NCBI GenBank assembly: GCA_018610125.1
Contig: JAHEOI010000132.1
Location: 1 to 13,503, forward strand
Source of the DNA: Verrucomicrobiota bacterium
GTDB taxonomy: Bacteria; Verrucomicrobiota; Verrucomicrobiia; Limisphaerales; JAHEOI01
DNA: 13,503 bases
Reading direction: 5' to 3'
Shown: piece by piece, positions 1 to 7,261 of the stretch
Position numbering within the stretch: the stretch's first letter is position 1
Layout of the letters: each line of letters starts with the position of its first letter
Position numbers and translations under genes: made by a program
Notes under the pieces: generated by a model
What the model was told of the DNA's origin: nothing
Database searches by the model: none
What the model saw: only the letters and a program-made list of their open reading frames with translations

Positions 1-2009
1 ACCTGGTTGCTTGGCAACAGCGGATGCAGAAGATTGGTAAGGGCACAGGTAAATACGTTGCCCAATACCGTCGTGACGCTCAGAAATATCTCGATGAGTG
101 TCGCAGTGCAGTCCCTTCTTGGGTCATTCCATTATATCGCCTTTTTGAGACGATCAGACCCGCACCGGGCATGTTCGATGTAGTCATCGTCGATGAGGCA
201 TCGCAGTGTGGCCCGGAGTCACTGGTGCTTTTTTACTTGGCCAAAAAGCTCATTGTTGTCGGTGACGACCAGCAAATCAGTCCCGATGCCGTCGGATTTG
301 ACCGGAATCTCGTGCACCAATTAATCGGTCAGCACATAGCCGGCGAGATCCCGGTGGCCGAGTCTTTCGATGTCGATACCAGCCTGTTTGATCACGCGGC
401 CCGGCTCCAGGATCGCCTTGTCCTACGTGAGCACTTCCGGTCTGTGCCTGAAATTATCCGCTTCAGCAACGACCTGTGTTACTCAGATACTCCCCTAATT
501 CCCTTACGCCAAGGTTCGCCGGAGCGACTTGAGCCGATTCAGGTACAACATGTGCCAGGTGGCTTTCGCAAAGGTGAGAGGCAGCGCATTACCAATCCTC
601 CCGAGGCGGCGGCGATTGTGGACAAGATGGTTAAGTGTTGCTCCAGTCCTGAATATGAGGGCAAGACGATGGGGGTGGTCTCGCTGCAAGGAGATGATCA
701 AGCAAAGTTGATCGAGAGTCAAATCATGGAAAGACTCGAAGGGCGCGAGATTGCGGACCGGAATATTGTCTGCGGCAATCCCTACAGCTTTCAGGGCGAC
801 GAGCGCGACGTGATGTTCCTAAGTCTGGTGGCGGCCCCTCCGAGGATGGCCCCTTTGGCCAAGCACGCCGACAAACGGCGCTTCAACGTGGCCGCCTCCC
901 GGGCGCGCGATCAAATGTGGCTCTTCCACACAGTAACGCTTAACGAGCTAAGCCGGCACGACATCCGTTACACGCTGCTTTCATATTGCCAAAAGCCTCG
1001 GGAACCGTTGAGTCCATTGGACGAAGACCGTGTGCGGGAGATAGAGACACTTGCTTCGTCTCACCGCCGGGGGCGAAGTCAAGCGCCGGAGCCTTTCGGA
1101 AGCTGGTTTGAAGTCGATATCTTTCTGGAGATCCTTCATCGTGGCTATCGGGTTATCCCCCAATTTCAGCCGATGCTTGAGCGTGGCTTTAGGATCGATC
1201 TTGTCGTTGAAGGCAGGCACGCCCGCTTGGCGGTCGAATGCGATGGCGATGCTTATCATGGATTGGATCGCTTCGAAGAAGACCTTAAACGGCAAAGGGA
1301 ACTGGAACGCGGAGGCTGGCGCTTCTGGCGTATCCGAGGATCTCAGTATTATGTCGACCCTCAGACGGCCTTGGCTCCGCTCTGGGACGTGCTGGACGGA
1401 ATGGGGATTCGCCCGGTGAGCTTGGAGCCAAGCCAGCTATCTGAGCGGGACGTAGAGCCGGACCTACCTGCGGAGAGCCCTGAAGGCGCAAAAGGAACGC
1501 CAGAGGCATCCGAGCACTCACCATCGCCTACGCAGCGGAGCAGGGATGCGGACGAACAAGTGGTTCAGAGGCCGGGCGAAACTGAAAAAAACGAATCGGC
1601 CTGCGATACAGAAGGGTACGCCGCAGGGGAGTATGAGCCGAATGCTGATTTTCTGCACGAAGAATCATCTGAGTCTTACGGAACGCGACCTGGCGGCAAC
1701 TTAGCGTCCTTTGATAACTCGGAAGCCGAACCAACCCAGCGCGACGATGAAAGTCGCCTCACCCATCGCCCAAGGTGTGGTTCCGAGGATTCTTCTGAGC
1801 GGGTTGCAGAGGTCGATCGAGAAGTGTGGTTTGCGCTGGCGCGTTGGGCAAAAGAGAATGACTATTTTACTCCCAAGGGACGCAGTCTCCTCTACAAGAT
1901 CGGCCGCAACCTCCGAGCCGGCTGGCCTATTACGGCTCGACAGGCCGAATACGCCCTTTCGCTTCGCAAGCGAGCCCTCGAAGCTGGCTTCAGTGAGGGG
2001 CCAGGTTAG
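1..2009 (+). CDS. SF1 helicase with C-terminal endonuclease domain, 5' partial
   Basis: The frame is open to the left edge (reading ...LVAWQQRMQKIGKGTGK), so the N-terminal half, including the Walker A motif, lies outside the window. Counting from the Met at 24, helicase motifs appear in order: Walker B VIVDEASQ (about 54-61), motif III VVGDDQQ (78-84), LREHFRS (134-140), NPYSFQGDERDV (252-263) and motif VI RRFNVAASRARDQ (285-297). This order is typical of UPF1-like SF1 helicases. Residues about 355-455 look like a Vsr/DUF559-type (REase_MTES_1575-like) PD-(D/E)XK nuclease: FEVDIFLEIL, then RIDLVVEG, AVECDGDAYH and GWRFWRIRG. A polar, Glu/Ser/Pro-rich linker (about 465-590) leads to a C-terminal segment (about 595-655) containing VWFALARWAKEN, a motif I recall from other large helicases. 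In related proteins an N-terminal DUF4011-like region precedes the helicase, and such architectures occur in anti-phage defence islands. DNA-directed action is inferred. No frameshift is seen. Confidence 0.88.
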   Translation, partial: LVAWQQRMQKIGKGTGKYVAQYRRDAQKYLDECRSAVPSWVIPLYRLFETIRPAPGMFDVVIVDEASQCGPESLVLFYLAKKLIVVGDDQQISPDAVGFDRNLVHQLIGQHIAGEIPVAESFDVDTSLFDHAARLQDRLVLREHFRSVPEIIRFSNDLCYSDTPLIPLRQGSPERLEPIQVQHVPGGFRKGERQRITNPPEAAAIVDKMVKCCSSPEYEGKTMGVVSLQGDDQAKLIESQIMERLEGREIADRNIVCGNPYSFQGDERDVMFLSLVAAPPRMAPLAKHADKRRFNVAASRARDQMWLFHTVTLNELSRHDIRYTLLSYCQKPREPLSPLDEDRVREIETLASSHRRGRSQAPEPFGSWFEVDIFLEILHRGYRVIPQFQPMLERGFRIDLVVEGRHARLAVECDGDAYHGLDRFEEDLKRQRELERGGWRFWRIRGSQYYVDPQTALAPLWDVLDGMGIRPVSLEPSQLSERDVEPDLPAESPEGAKGTPEASEHSPSPTQRSRDADEQVVQRPGETEKNESACDTEGYAAGEYEPNADFLHEESSESYGTRPGGNLASFDNSEAEPTQRDDESRLTHRPRCGSEDSSERVAEVDREVWFALARWAKENDYFTPKGRSLLYKIGRNLRAGWPITARQAEYALSLRKRALEAGFSEGPG

Positions 2010-2290
2010 AAGCAGGGAGCAACACCGGAAGGCTCCGCCATTTTCAGTGACCTGAACTGCTGACATCGGTGTAAAGATGTAGGAAAAATGTCGGTTTGAA
2101 AGTGGGGGTGAAAACTGGCACGACTTCTGCTGTAATCGGTGGCTGCGATACTCCCTGGACAGGATTTGATGGAGGTCATTCATCCAATAGAGTAAATAGG
2201 ATGAGTGGCGAGCGATGTGGGTGCGCGGAGATCGGCTCGGGCAAGGTGATCGCTCTGACCAAGGCAGAGACGAAGTCGCGGTGAAAAGGA
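2010..2290. other. Non-coding stretch, possible IS21-type element end
   Basis: No coherent protein frame is visible on either strand. The segment lies just downstream, on the minus strand, of the IstB-like remnant and its terminator. It could therefore be the terminal non-coding part of that old element. An 11-nt motif, ATGTCGGTTTG, occurs here at about 2088 and again at about 2461. IS21-family ends often carry short repeated motifs, but the match is too short to prove anything. I cannot place an element boundary. Confidence 0.25.
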
Positions 2291-2293
2291 GCC

Positions 2294-2324
2294 AAAAAAA
2301 CCGGCAGGTCTTTCCTGCCGGTTT
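2294..2324 (-). terminator. Intrinsic terminator, minus strand
   Basis: There is a perfect 11-bp stem, AAACCGGCAGG (2298-2308) with CCTGCCGGTTT (2314-2324), around a 5-nt loop. Read on the minus strand it is followed by a run of seven T (the A tract at 2294-2300), the classical Rho-independent layout. It starts 17 nt after the minus-strand stop at 2341-2343, so it most likely ended the transcript of the remnant gene there. On the plus strand the hairpin has no good T tract. Confidence 0.8.
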
Positions 2325-2340
2325 GTGGGAGAGCCGAGAG

Positions 2341-2460
2341 TTATTCTTCCATCGGCGAGGTGATGCCATCTTTCATCCGATAGCTTTTGCCTTCAACGAC
2401 GATCGTTTCGTAAGCGTCCTTCCAACACCATGGTAGCGGTCGGCTCGGGATCTGGTTAAG
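2341..2460 (-). pseudogene. C-terminal remnant, possibly IstB of an IS21-family element
   Basis: Reading the minus strand into the TAA at 2341-2343 gives a coherent tail: KDAYETIVVEGKSYRMKDGI, then TSPMEE and stop. IstB-type transposase helper ATPases commonly end with a similar '(V/I)xGxSYR(L/M)K' stretch, which is why I suggest IstB. The family assignment comes from memory of that tail only. Upstream the frame stays open but loses sense. A neighbouring frame (DRYHGVGRTLTKR) may continue the homology, which implies a frameshift near 2410-2425. No ATPase motifs remain. The stop followed closely by an intrinsic terminator supports a genuine gene 3' end. The alternative is an unrelated gene tail. 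Confidence 0.4.
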
Positions 2461-2804
2461 ATGTCGGTTTGTTCTTTGACAAGCGGCCGAAGGGGTCGGA
2501 TCGGAGCGGGCCGCATGAGGTGCGAACAGTGGGGAGTGAGCTCAAGGACTGATGACCGACCGACTCGGGGAAAGAGGAGCAAGCTTGCCGGGGAGGATAG
2601 AGGCGGAGGACCCGTTCAAAGCGCCGAAGGTGCGGCTCAACACTAGCCCCGGGCTCGGCCCCATAGGTGCTAACTTGTTACTGTTGCCGGTACCGCAGGC
2701 TGTCAAGGCGGCTGCCGGAGCTGGGTAGATGGAAAATAAATCGCCAAGCGTGTGGAGTGCGCCCGACTTGTCGGCGCTGTGGAGTCGAAGGCGAAACAAT
2801 GAAA
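2461..2804. other. Gap with no recognisable gene
   Basis: Several short open frames exist on both strands, but none has a convincing start with ribosome binding site, family motifs or consistent composition. I see no RNA gene. The segment lies between the IstB-like remnant and the long inverted repeat at 2805-2887, and is probably debris of earlier insertions. Confidence 0.4.
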
Positions 2805-2887
2805 GCGGTGACTCGCCCCGTGAAATAGTGCCTACCGAGCCTTTCGGGTTTTACCGTCGCCGGTATTTCACAGGGCAATGTCACCGC
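2805..2887. repeat. Long imperfect inverted repeat / stem-loop
   Basis: Three blocks pair in register: GCGGTGAC (2805-2812) with GTCACCGC (2880-2887), GCCC (2815-2818) with GGGC (2873-2876), and GTGAAATA (2820-2827) with TATTTCAC (2864-2871). That is 20 paired bases with tiny bulges, closing a 36-nt loop. No T tract follows on either strand, so it is not a standard terminator. It could be a miniature transposable element, a structured RNA or an element-end hairpin. I do not recognise it. Confidence 0.65.
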
Positions 2888-3074
2888 GCTCTCCCAGCCC
2901 CTTCCCACCCAATGCCTAAAAGTCGGTGATTGTCGGAGCCCTCAGAATCCACGGGCAGCAGGGGGGGCTGGATCCGGGAAGAAGGATTGCCACCGGACAA
3001 CATGGGCTCCTACTGGGGGGATCCCAATGAAGTTGCGCATGGCTCTTGGAAGAAATGAGTTGGCAGAGGACGTA
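2888..3074. other. Gap next to the IS66 left end
   Basis: No gene is seen. The outer end of the IS66 element should fall in or near this stretch, but I could not match an inverted repeat between here and the region upstream of tnpA. The left boundary is therefore undefined. Confidence 0.35.
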
Positions 3075-3099
3075 TTCCCCTCAAAGGAATTGAGGGGAA
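3075..3099 (-). terminator. Hairpin just after tnpC, weak terminator candidate
   Basis: TTCCCCTCAA (3075-3084) pairs perfectly with TTGAGGGGAA (3090-3099) around a 5-nt loop. The hairpin begins 6 nt past the tnpC stop on the minus strand. No T tract follows, so termination is uncertain. It may instead protect the transposase mRNA from readthrough or decay, or be part of the element end. Confidence 0.45.
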
Positions 3100-3104
3100 G
3101 TCTC

Positions 3105-4661
3105 TTAGGCGCTGCCGCCTTGGGCCCAGGCCATTGGGGTCAGCTCGGCGACCCGGTTGATGGGCCACTGGCCAAGCTGGGGCAGGACATCTTGCAGATA
3201 GTCGCGGGCATTGATCCCAAGTCGCCTGCAAGTCTCAAGCACTGAAGCGATGGCGGCGACCTTTTTGCCGGCGGTCTCGCTGCCGATGTGGAGCCAGTTC
3301 TTACGCCCCAGGGCCAGCGGACGGATCGAGTTCTCGCAAAGATTGTTGTCTAGCTCCAGGCGCCCATCGGCAAAGATCGGCTCGATCTTCTCCCAATGAT
3401 TAAGAGCGTAGTCACATGCCTTGGCAAAGGCCGTCCCCGGCATCACTCCGGGCTCCTGCCGCAGGGCAATGATGCGCTCTTTGAGTCGGTGGGCGGTCGG
3501 TAGACTCTTCTCTTGGCGCAGCTGGCCGCGCTCCCGCCAGGAAAGGCCCTTATTCCGGGCTTGCTCCTCGAGGGCGTAGAGCTCTTTGATCAGGCCCAGG
3601 ACTTCCAGCGGGCGCGGGTCCTCCTTGGCCAGCTCATGGGCCCGCCAGAAGCCGCGACGCAGATGCGCCATACAGCCTACAAGTGTGATTCCTTTTCCGC
3701 CCATCCCGGTGTAAACCGAATAGGCATCGGTTTGTAAGTAGCCCTCGAAGTTGGCCAGGAAAGCTTTGGGGCCGTCCCGACTTCGGCCCATTTGGAAGTC
3801 GAAGACGACCGGACCTCCCGGCCGGCCAAACTCAAACAAGTAGGCTTGGTGGTTCTTGCCGACGGTTCGTCGGCTCTGGCAAGGGACGGTCGTATCGTCA
3901 CCTTGAATATAGTCGCCTTGGCGAAGATCTTCGGCGATGGCCCCGCTGACGGGCCTCAAGAGATTGCCGGCGGCCATGATGGCCTCGGTCAAAGTGCCCC
4001 GGTCGAGCTCGATGCCGAAGTCCCGATCCAGGATGGCGCATTGCCGATAAACCGGCAGGTGCTCGGTGTATTTCTTTAAGACGGCATCGATGATGACCGA
4101 ATCCCCGAGCTTACTCTTGGGCAGGATCTTCTCCGGAGTCGGGGCAGTCTTGACGCCCTCTTCGGGATGCTTGGCACAAGCCCGCACCTCCTGTTTTTTG
4201 ACCTCCACGTAATATTCGGCCGGCTTGACGGCCAATTCCTCGGTGATCTCGTACCGAATGACCGGTTTTTCGCTCTGGCACTGCGAGCAGTAGCAATCAT
4301 CGGGGTGGGCTCCAATAATCGTCTCTTTTCGCTCCAGATGAGGCGGTAGCGGCATGCGGCCCGGATGGGGCTTGGTGCGGGTCTTGGATTTCTTTTTCTG
4401 GTTCTTGAGCTCGGCTTGGTCCTTCTGCTCCTGTCCGGCTTCCTGCTGGAGCTCGCCTTCAGTGACGCTGGCCTCCTGCTCAAGGAGCTCAAGCTGATTA
4501 TCGGAGAGCTTCTCGCTACGGCGGCCAAACTTAAGCAGATAGGCCAGGCGCAATTGCTGCTGCAAGAGACGGTTCTCCTTTTCGAGGCGGTCCTTTTCGG
4601 CCATGACCGCCTCGACCTCGGAGCGAATCTCTTGCGGCAGTTGTTCTAAATCCAAAGCCAT
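3105..4661 (-). CDS. tnpC: IS66-family transposase TnpC
   Basis: This is the DDE transposase that cuts and joins IS66 element ends. At 518 residues it has the usual family length. Visible features in order are: a leucine-rich coiled coil with YLLKFGRRSEKL (about 17-60, the family's N-terminal zipper); a charged Lys/Gln-rich linker (about 70-100); a zinc-finger-like CYCSQC (123-128) with further Cys near 162; and the DDE core with Asp in QGDDTTVP (about 255), Asp in LQTDAYSVY (312) and Glu in DNNLCENSIRP (443). The C-terminal part includes GRKNWLHIGSETAGKKVA, a conserved IS66 segment. It is the last gene of the minus-strand tnpA-tnpB-tnpC set, about 80 nt after tnpB. No clear Shine-Dalgarno precedes the ATG at 4661. 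The frame is intact, so the element may still be active. Confidence 0.95.
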   Translation of the reverse strand: MALDLEQLPQEIRSEVEAVMAEKDRLEKENRLLQQQLRLAYLLKFGRRSEKLSDNQLELLEQEASVTEGELQQEAGQEQKDQAELKNQKKKSKTRTKPHPGRMPLPPHLERKETIIGAHPDDCYCSQCQSEKPVIRYEITEELAVKPAEYYVEVKKQEVRACAKHPEEGVKTAPTPEKILPKSKLGDSVIIDAVLKKYTEHLPVYRQCAILDRDFGIELDRGTLTEAIMAAGNLLRPVSGAIAEDLRQGDYIQGDDTTVPCQSRRTVGKNHQAYLFEFGRPGGPVVFDFQMGRSRDGPKAFLANFEGYLQTDAYSVYTGMGGKGITLVGCMAHLRRGFWRAHELAKEDPRPLEVLGLIKELYALEEQARNKGLSWRERGQLRQEKSLPTAHRLKERIIALRQEPGVMPGTAFAKACDYALNHWEKIEPIFADGRLELDNNLCENSIRPLALGRKNWLHIGSETAGKKVAAIASVLETCRRLGINARDYLQDVLPQLGQWPINRVAELTPMAWAQGGSA

Positions 4662-4741
4662 CGAACGATGACTTATTTACAACAGTTTTGTATCCAATGC
4701 AAGTAAAAAAATAATCAATTTGCTCACGTTTAGTTTTTTTA
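4662..4741 (-). promoter_or_regulatory. AT-rich tnpB-tnpC spacer, possible tnpC promoter
   Basis: This 80-nt gap is strikingly AT-rich (A and T runs) within GC-rich neighbours. On the minus strand a TTGCAT hexamer, then 17 nt, then TAAATA resembles a sigma-70 promoter directed at tnpC. In many IS66 elements the three genes are nearly contiguous, so the length and composition are notable. No promoter activity is shown, and the match is only moderate. Confidence 0.3.
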
Positions 4742-5095
4742 TTAAGCAGCCCATCGCCACCAGGGCTTGTGCCGGGTGGCCTCGATCTCGATTCCGCCTA
4801 GCAACAACGTCAGCTCCTCGGCGCTCAGAGAGAGCCTCTTTTCGTCCTCTCGGCTGGCAGGCCAACTGAACGTCCCCTTTTCCAGTCGCTTGGTGCAGAC
4901 CCATAGCCCAGAGCCATCCCAGTAGAGGATCTTGATGCGGGTGCGCCGACGATTGCAGAAAACAAACAAATGCCCGCTCAAGGGATCGGCCTCCAGCCGG
5001 TGGCGCGCCAGGCTGAGCAGACCTTCAAATCCCTTGCGCATGTCCGTGGCCCCTGGGGCCAGGAAAATCCGTGTCGCCGGTCCGATCGGGATCAT
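4742..5095 (-). CDS. tnpB: IS66-family accessory protein TnpB
   Basis: This 117-residue protein matches the IS66 Orf2 family, whose role in transposition is known genetically but not biochemically. Diagnostic segments are ATDMRKGFEGL (about 16-26), GHLFVFCNRRRTRIKILYWD (about 41-60) and GLWVCTKRLEKGTF (about 63-76). The start ATG overlaps the tnpA stop by 4 nt (ATGA), which suggests translational coupling. The length is normal and there is no break in the frame. Confidence 0.94.
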   Translation of the reverse strand: MIPIGPATRIFLAPGATDMRKGFEGLLSLARHRLEADPLSGHLFVFCNRRRTRIKILYWDGSGLWVCTKRLEKGTFSWPASREDEKRLSLSAEELTLLLGGIEIEATRHKPWWRWAA

Positions 5096-5454
5096 TGCTT
5101 CCTCCCTAAAATGGCAACTAGGTCTTGGACTTCTTCCTTGGCAAATCCGCTGGGCAGCTCCAGGACCGTTCCATCGATCATCTCAATGCGATAAGAAAAT
5201 CGGCGAGAATCCTTGCCTTGCTTGGAGAGGGGATTTTCAAGCTCAACCAGTGAGCTCGGGCCATCCTTAGCTTGGGGGCTGTCCTTCTTTGAAACGCGAC
5301 GTTGCCAATTACGAAGGGTCCAGACGTTTATGCCGTGCTTGCGGGCGAAATCTTTCCGGCTCAACCCGCTGCGGCGAAAGGCCTCTACCCACTGCTTGGC
5401 TTCCTCGGGACTTGCTTTCGGTCTGCGTGCTGCTCTTTGTTTCATATCCCTCAT
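5092..5454 (-). CDS. tnpA: IS66-family accessory protein TnpA, HTH
   Basis: This 120-residue protein is the first gene of the IS66 set. Residues about 16-52 (EEAKQWVEAFRRSGLSRKDF, then ARKHGINVWTLRNWQRR) form a helix-turn-helix of the IS66 Orf1/transposase-8 type, presumably binding element ends. The C-terminal half (FSYRIEMIDGTVLELPSGF) matches the usual tail. An alternative start at the MKQRAARR Met (position 4) is equally possible. The 3' end overlaps tnpB by 4 nt. Confidence 0.9.
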   Translation of the reverse strand: MRDMKQRAARRPKASPEEAKQWVEAFRRSGLSRKDFARKHGINVWTLRNWQRRVSKKDSPQAKDGPSSLVELENPLSKQGKDSRRFSYRIEMIDGTVLELPSGFAKEEVQDLVAILGRKQ

Positions 5455-5825
5455 CTTCGCGGCCTCAGCGGCCTCGCGCTAGATGGGCTTGCCAGGACGC
5501 ATACGGTTGAATGAAAAACCTCCATAGAGAGCATTACGTCGACCGGCAGTCCAATCTTGCTGCGCATCTCCTGAAGCTCGGAGAGCCGGAAGGCGGCGAG
5601 CTCCGCCTCGGCGGCGGCTTAACTCCCCTTTCCGCCCCGCCTTCTCAGAAGGTCCGCTCCATCGATCCCCACCGATGCGTCTAGCGTCCGCCATGTTTCG
5701 CTCGACCCCTTTCCAAAAGCCTATTGCGATCCACAGCAAGGCAAAAAAGCTGGTTTACACCAATTGTAAGCTTATGCGAATGTTATTGAGAAATCCGAAT
5801 ACGGTTAAACTTCGCGAATATTCCT
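5455..5825. other. Gap upstream of tnpA, possible degraded coding traces
   Basis: The right end of the IS66 element should lie here, but no terminal inverted repeat could be matched to the left side. The minus strand contains a coherent-looking stretch (AAEAELAAFRLSELQEM, then RSKIGLPVDVML) around 5530-5615, preceded in frame by a stop. It could be the tail of an old small gene disrupted by the insertion, or chance. I do not recognise a family. Confidence 0.25.
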
Positions 5826-6767
5826 ATGACGATGCAAAAGCTATCACGGATCTTTATCGTCCTCGCAGTGGCAGGCAGCTTTAATCGTAGCCTCGCCCTC
5901 AAACCTCCGCAACTTGACCTCACGGTCAAAAACGGCTCCTTAAACATTGAAGTTGCGCCACTGGGTCCGCCGATCCAATCAGCACCGTCGGTTAACGGCC
6001 CATGGACCTTCGTCGAGCAAAGGAGTCCTGCCTTCCTGCCCCTGGATTCAAAAATGAGGTACTTTCGCCTGGGCGGAAACCTCCCCGCCTTTGATCCGAC
6101 CCAGGACACGGGTGAGGCGACTTCCAAGCCAGCCGATAGAGAACGGATCGACATTGTATTTGATCCCGAAGAATCGATACTGGCCGAATGCTGTGAAAAG
6201 ATTGCTTTAATCCAGACGGTTCAAGCCGTTACCGTGGTCACGGTAGACGGGCATTCCGGGCTGAAGGCCGTTCCTCCAGCGGATCTCAACAGCGACTGGG
6301 AGTTTTTAATGGATGACGCCATCACGGACGGTGCCGCAAGCATGAGACCTCTAACACCCCCGAAGACATGGTTGGTCGTTGATTACCACAAAGGAGATGT
6401 CGCCCCTTATCTCAACGGCGACGATCCCAGCGACACGGGACAATTAGGTGCGATCACCCAGAACAATACCTCAGCAGCGACGGCTACCGTAATCCCGTCG
6501 CTTGACCGTGATAACAAGGTACTAACCAAAGAAGGTACCGTGCGTTTATTCTTTACAACGGCGGCTCTCTGCACAAAAGGACAGGAGAAGGGAGAATTTT
6601 ATGAGGTTTTAAGCTGGAGATCTGTATGGCTAAAGAGCAACGCGGATACCACCAAATTCGGTCAGTCTCGCATTTCTCGTGATTTAATTCAACCTCCTAA
6701 TAGTTATCTTCATGCCATAAACATATGGAATGAAAATCACAAATTCAATATTCCAATGCTCGAATAG
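5826..6767 (+). CDS. Exported hypothetical protein
   Basis: The family is not recognised. The 313-residue frame starts with a plausible Sec signal peptide: MQKLSRIFIVLAVAGSF, then NRSLA|LKPP, with an Ala-X-Ala-like cut near residue 25. The second Met (5832) may be the real start, because neither has a clear ribosome binding site. The segment PSVNGPWTFVEQRSPAFLPL with YFRL (about 54-82) resembles short beta-sandwich segments often seen in verrucomicrobial secreted proteins; this is an impression only. The middle (about 110-200) contains two adjacent Cys (AECCEKI) and DYHKGDVAPYLNGDD. The C-terminal part has a lone Cys in FFTTAALCTKG. The base composition is less GC-rich than the helicase genes. 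There is no operon partner: the IS66 element lies on one side and remnants on the other. Secretion is likely; function is unknown. Confidence 0.75.
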   Translation: MTMQKLSRIFIVLAVAGSFNRSLALKPPQLDLTVKNGSLNIEVAPLGPPIQSAPSVNGPWTFVEQRSPAFLPLDSKMRYFRLGGNLPAFDPTQDTGEATSKPADRERIDIVFDPEESILAECCEKIALIQTVQAVTVVTVDGHSGLKAVPPADLNSDWEFLMDDAITDGAASMRPLTPPKTWLVVDYHKGDVAPYLNGDDPSDTGQLGAITQNNTSAATATVIPSLDRDNKVLTKEGTVRLFFTTAALCTKGQEKGEFYEVLSWRSVWLKSNADTTKFGQSRISRDLIQPPNSYLHAINIWNENHKFNIPMLE

Positions 6768-6947
6768 CTCTTCGTCACGCCGTTCATTAAACAGAATAAA
6801 CCAAGGGCCGGCCTCGTACCCTGCGCTTATGTTAACGGCGAAGCAGGAAATTAACGCCGCGCGCCCCTCACCGGAGACACAAGCTTAGATGGACGTTTCC
6901 TCAAAAACGGCATGATGCTTTCACCGAATCCATCCTGATTTAAAAGG
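6768..6947. other. Gap downstream of the exported protein gene
   Basis: No intact gene is present. On the minus strand, a frame adjacent to the VCBS fragment continues after its stop (NQDGFGESIMPFLRKRPSK, ending near 6861). It may be the shifted continuation of the same broken gene. No terminator was found for the exported protein. Confidence 0.3.
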
Positions 6948-7122
6948 AGCCGTCGCCATCCCCCAGAAGAACCAATAAATCATTGCTACCCTGATTCGCG
7001 ACGGCCATATCCGGTATCTTATATCCGTTAACGTCCGCCACCGCTATCGAAACCGGTTGATCATTGACCTTAAAGGTAAATGTCCCACCACCTTTGCCCA
7101 ATAAGACTCCCACGGTATCGGA
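6948..7122 (-). pseudogene. VCBS/FG-GAP repeat protein fragment
   Basis: The minus strand encodes a typical FG-GAP/VCBS beta-propeller repeat: SDTVGVLLGKGGGTF, then VSIAVADVNGYKIPDMAVAN and NDLLVLLGDGDGSF, ending at a TAA near 6940. The motif spacing 'LLGxGxGTF...VADVNGxxxPDMAVAN...LLGDGDGSF' is diagnostic. Such repeats occur in large secreted or adhesin-like proteins. Only about one and a half repeats remain. The upstream side is cut at 7122/7123, where an IS5-type terminus begins, and the downstream side ends at a stop or frameshift. This is a remnant, not a gene. Confidence 0.75.
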
Positions 7123-7255
7123 GAGCGTGTCCCAAAAATCAGTTTTTCCCCGGATTGTGGAGGCGATTGAGCATGAGTCCGATCATATGGATGTGAATCA
7201 TGCTTGTACTGTGAGTAGGATTGCGCTCGTAATCGACGAGCTTCTCCGGAACCAT
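7123..7255 (-). mobile_element. 3' end of an IS5-type insertion sequence (remnant)
   Basis: The minus strand reads KLVDYERNPTHSTSMIHIHM, then IGLMLNRLH and a stop at 7139. This closely resembles the C-terminus of IS5-family transposases, typically of the form 'DYExxPExSEAMIxxAMIxLMLRRL'. The stop is about 14 nt from GAGCGTGTCCC (7123-7133), a plausible terminal inverted repeat in the style of this family. The VCBS frame stops being readable at exactly that point, so the element appears to have inserted into the VCBS gene. The rest of the element is lost: by about 7245-7262 the plus strand already encodes the truncated nuclease-helicase. The right junction is approximate. Confidence 0.55.
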
Positions 7256-7261
7256 GTTTCT

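Noticed and set aside
1701..2369. 222-codon minus-strand frame overlapping the helicase 3' end
   Set aside because: It has Ser/Arg-rich composition with no motifs, overlaps a real gene, and passes through the terminator hairpin.
2410..2420. GTAAGCGTCC, resembling IS66-type terminal repeats
   Set aside because: No inverted partner was found upstream of tnpA, it lies 700 bp from tnpC, and it falls within the IstB-like tail.
2740..2890. Group II intron or attC site at the inverted repeat
   Set aside because: No domain V catalytic pattern, no reverse transcriptase, and no GTTRRRY/RYYYAAC core or integrase is visible.
3105..5482. Long open frames on the plus strand opposite the IS66 genes
   Set aside because: They mirror the GC-rich transposase genes, have no family motifs and overlap clearly real minus-strand genes.
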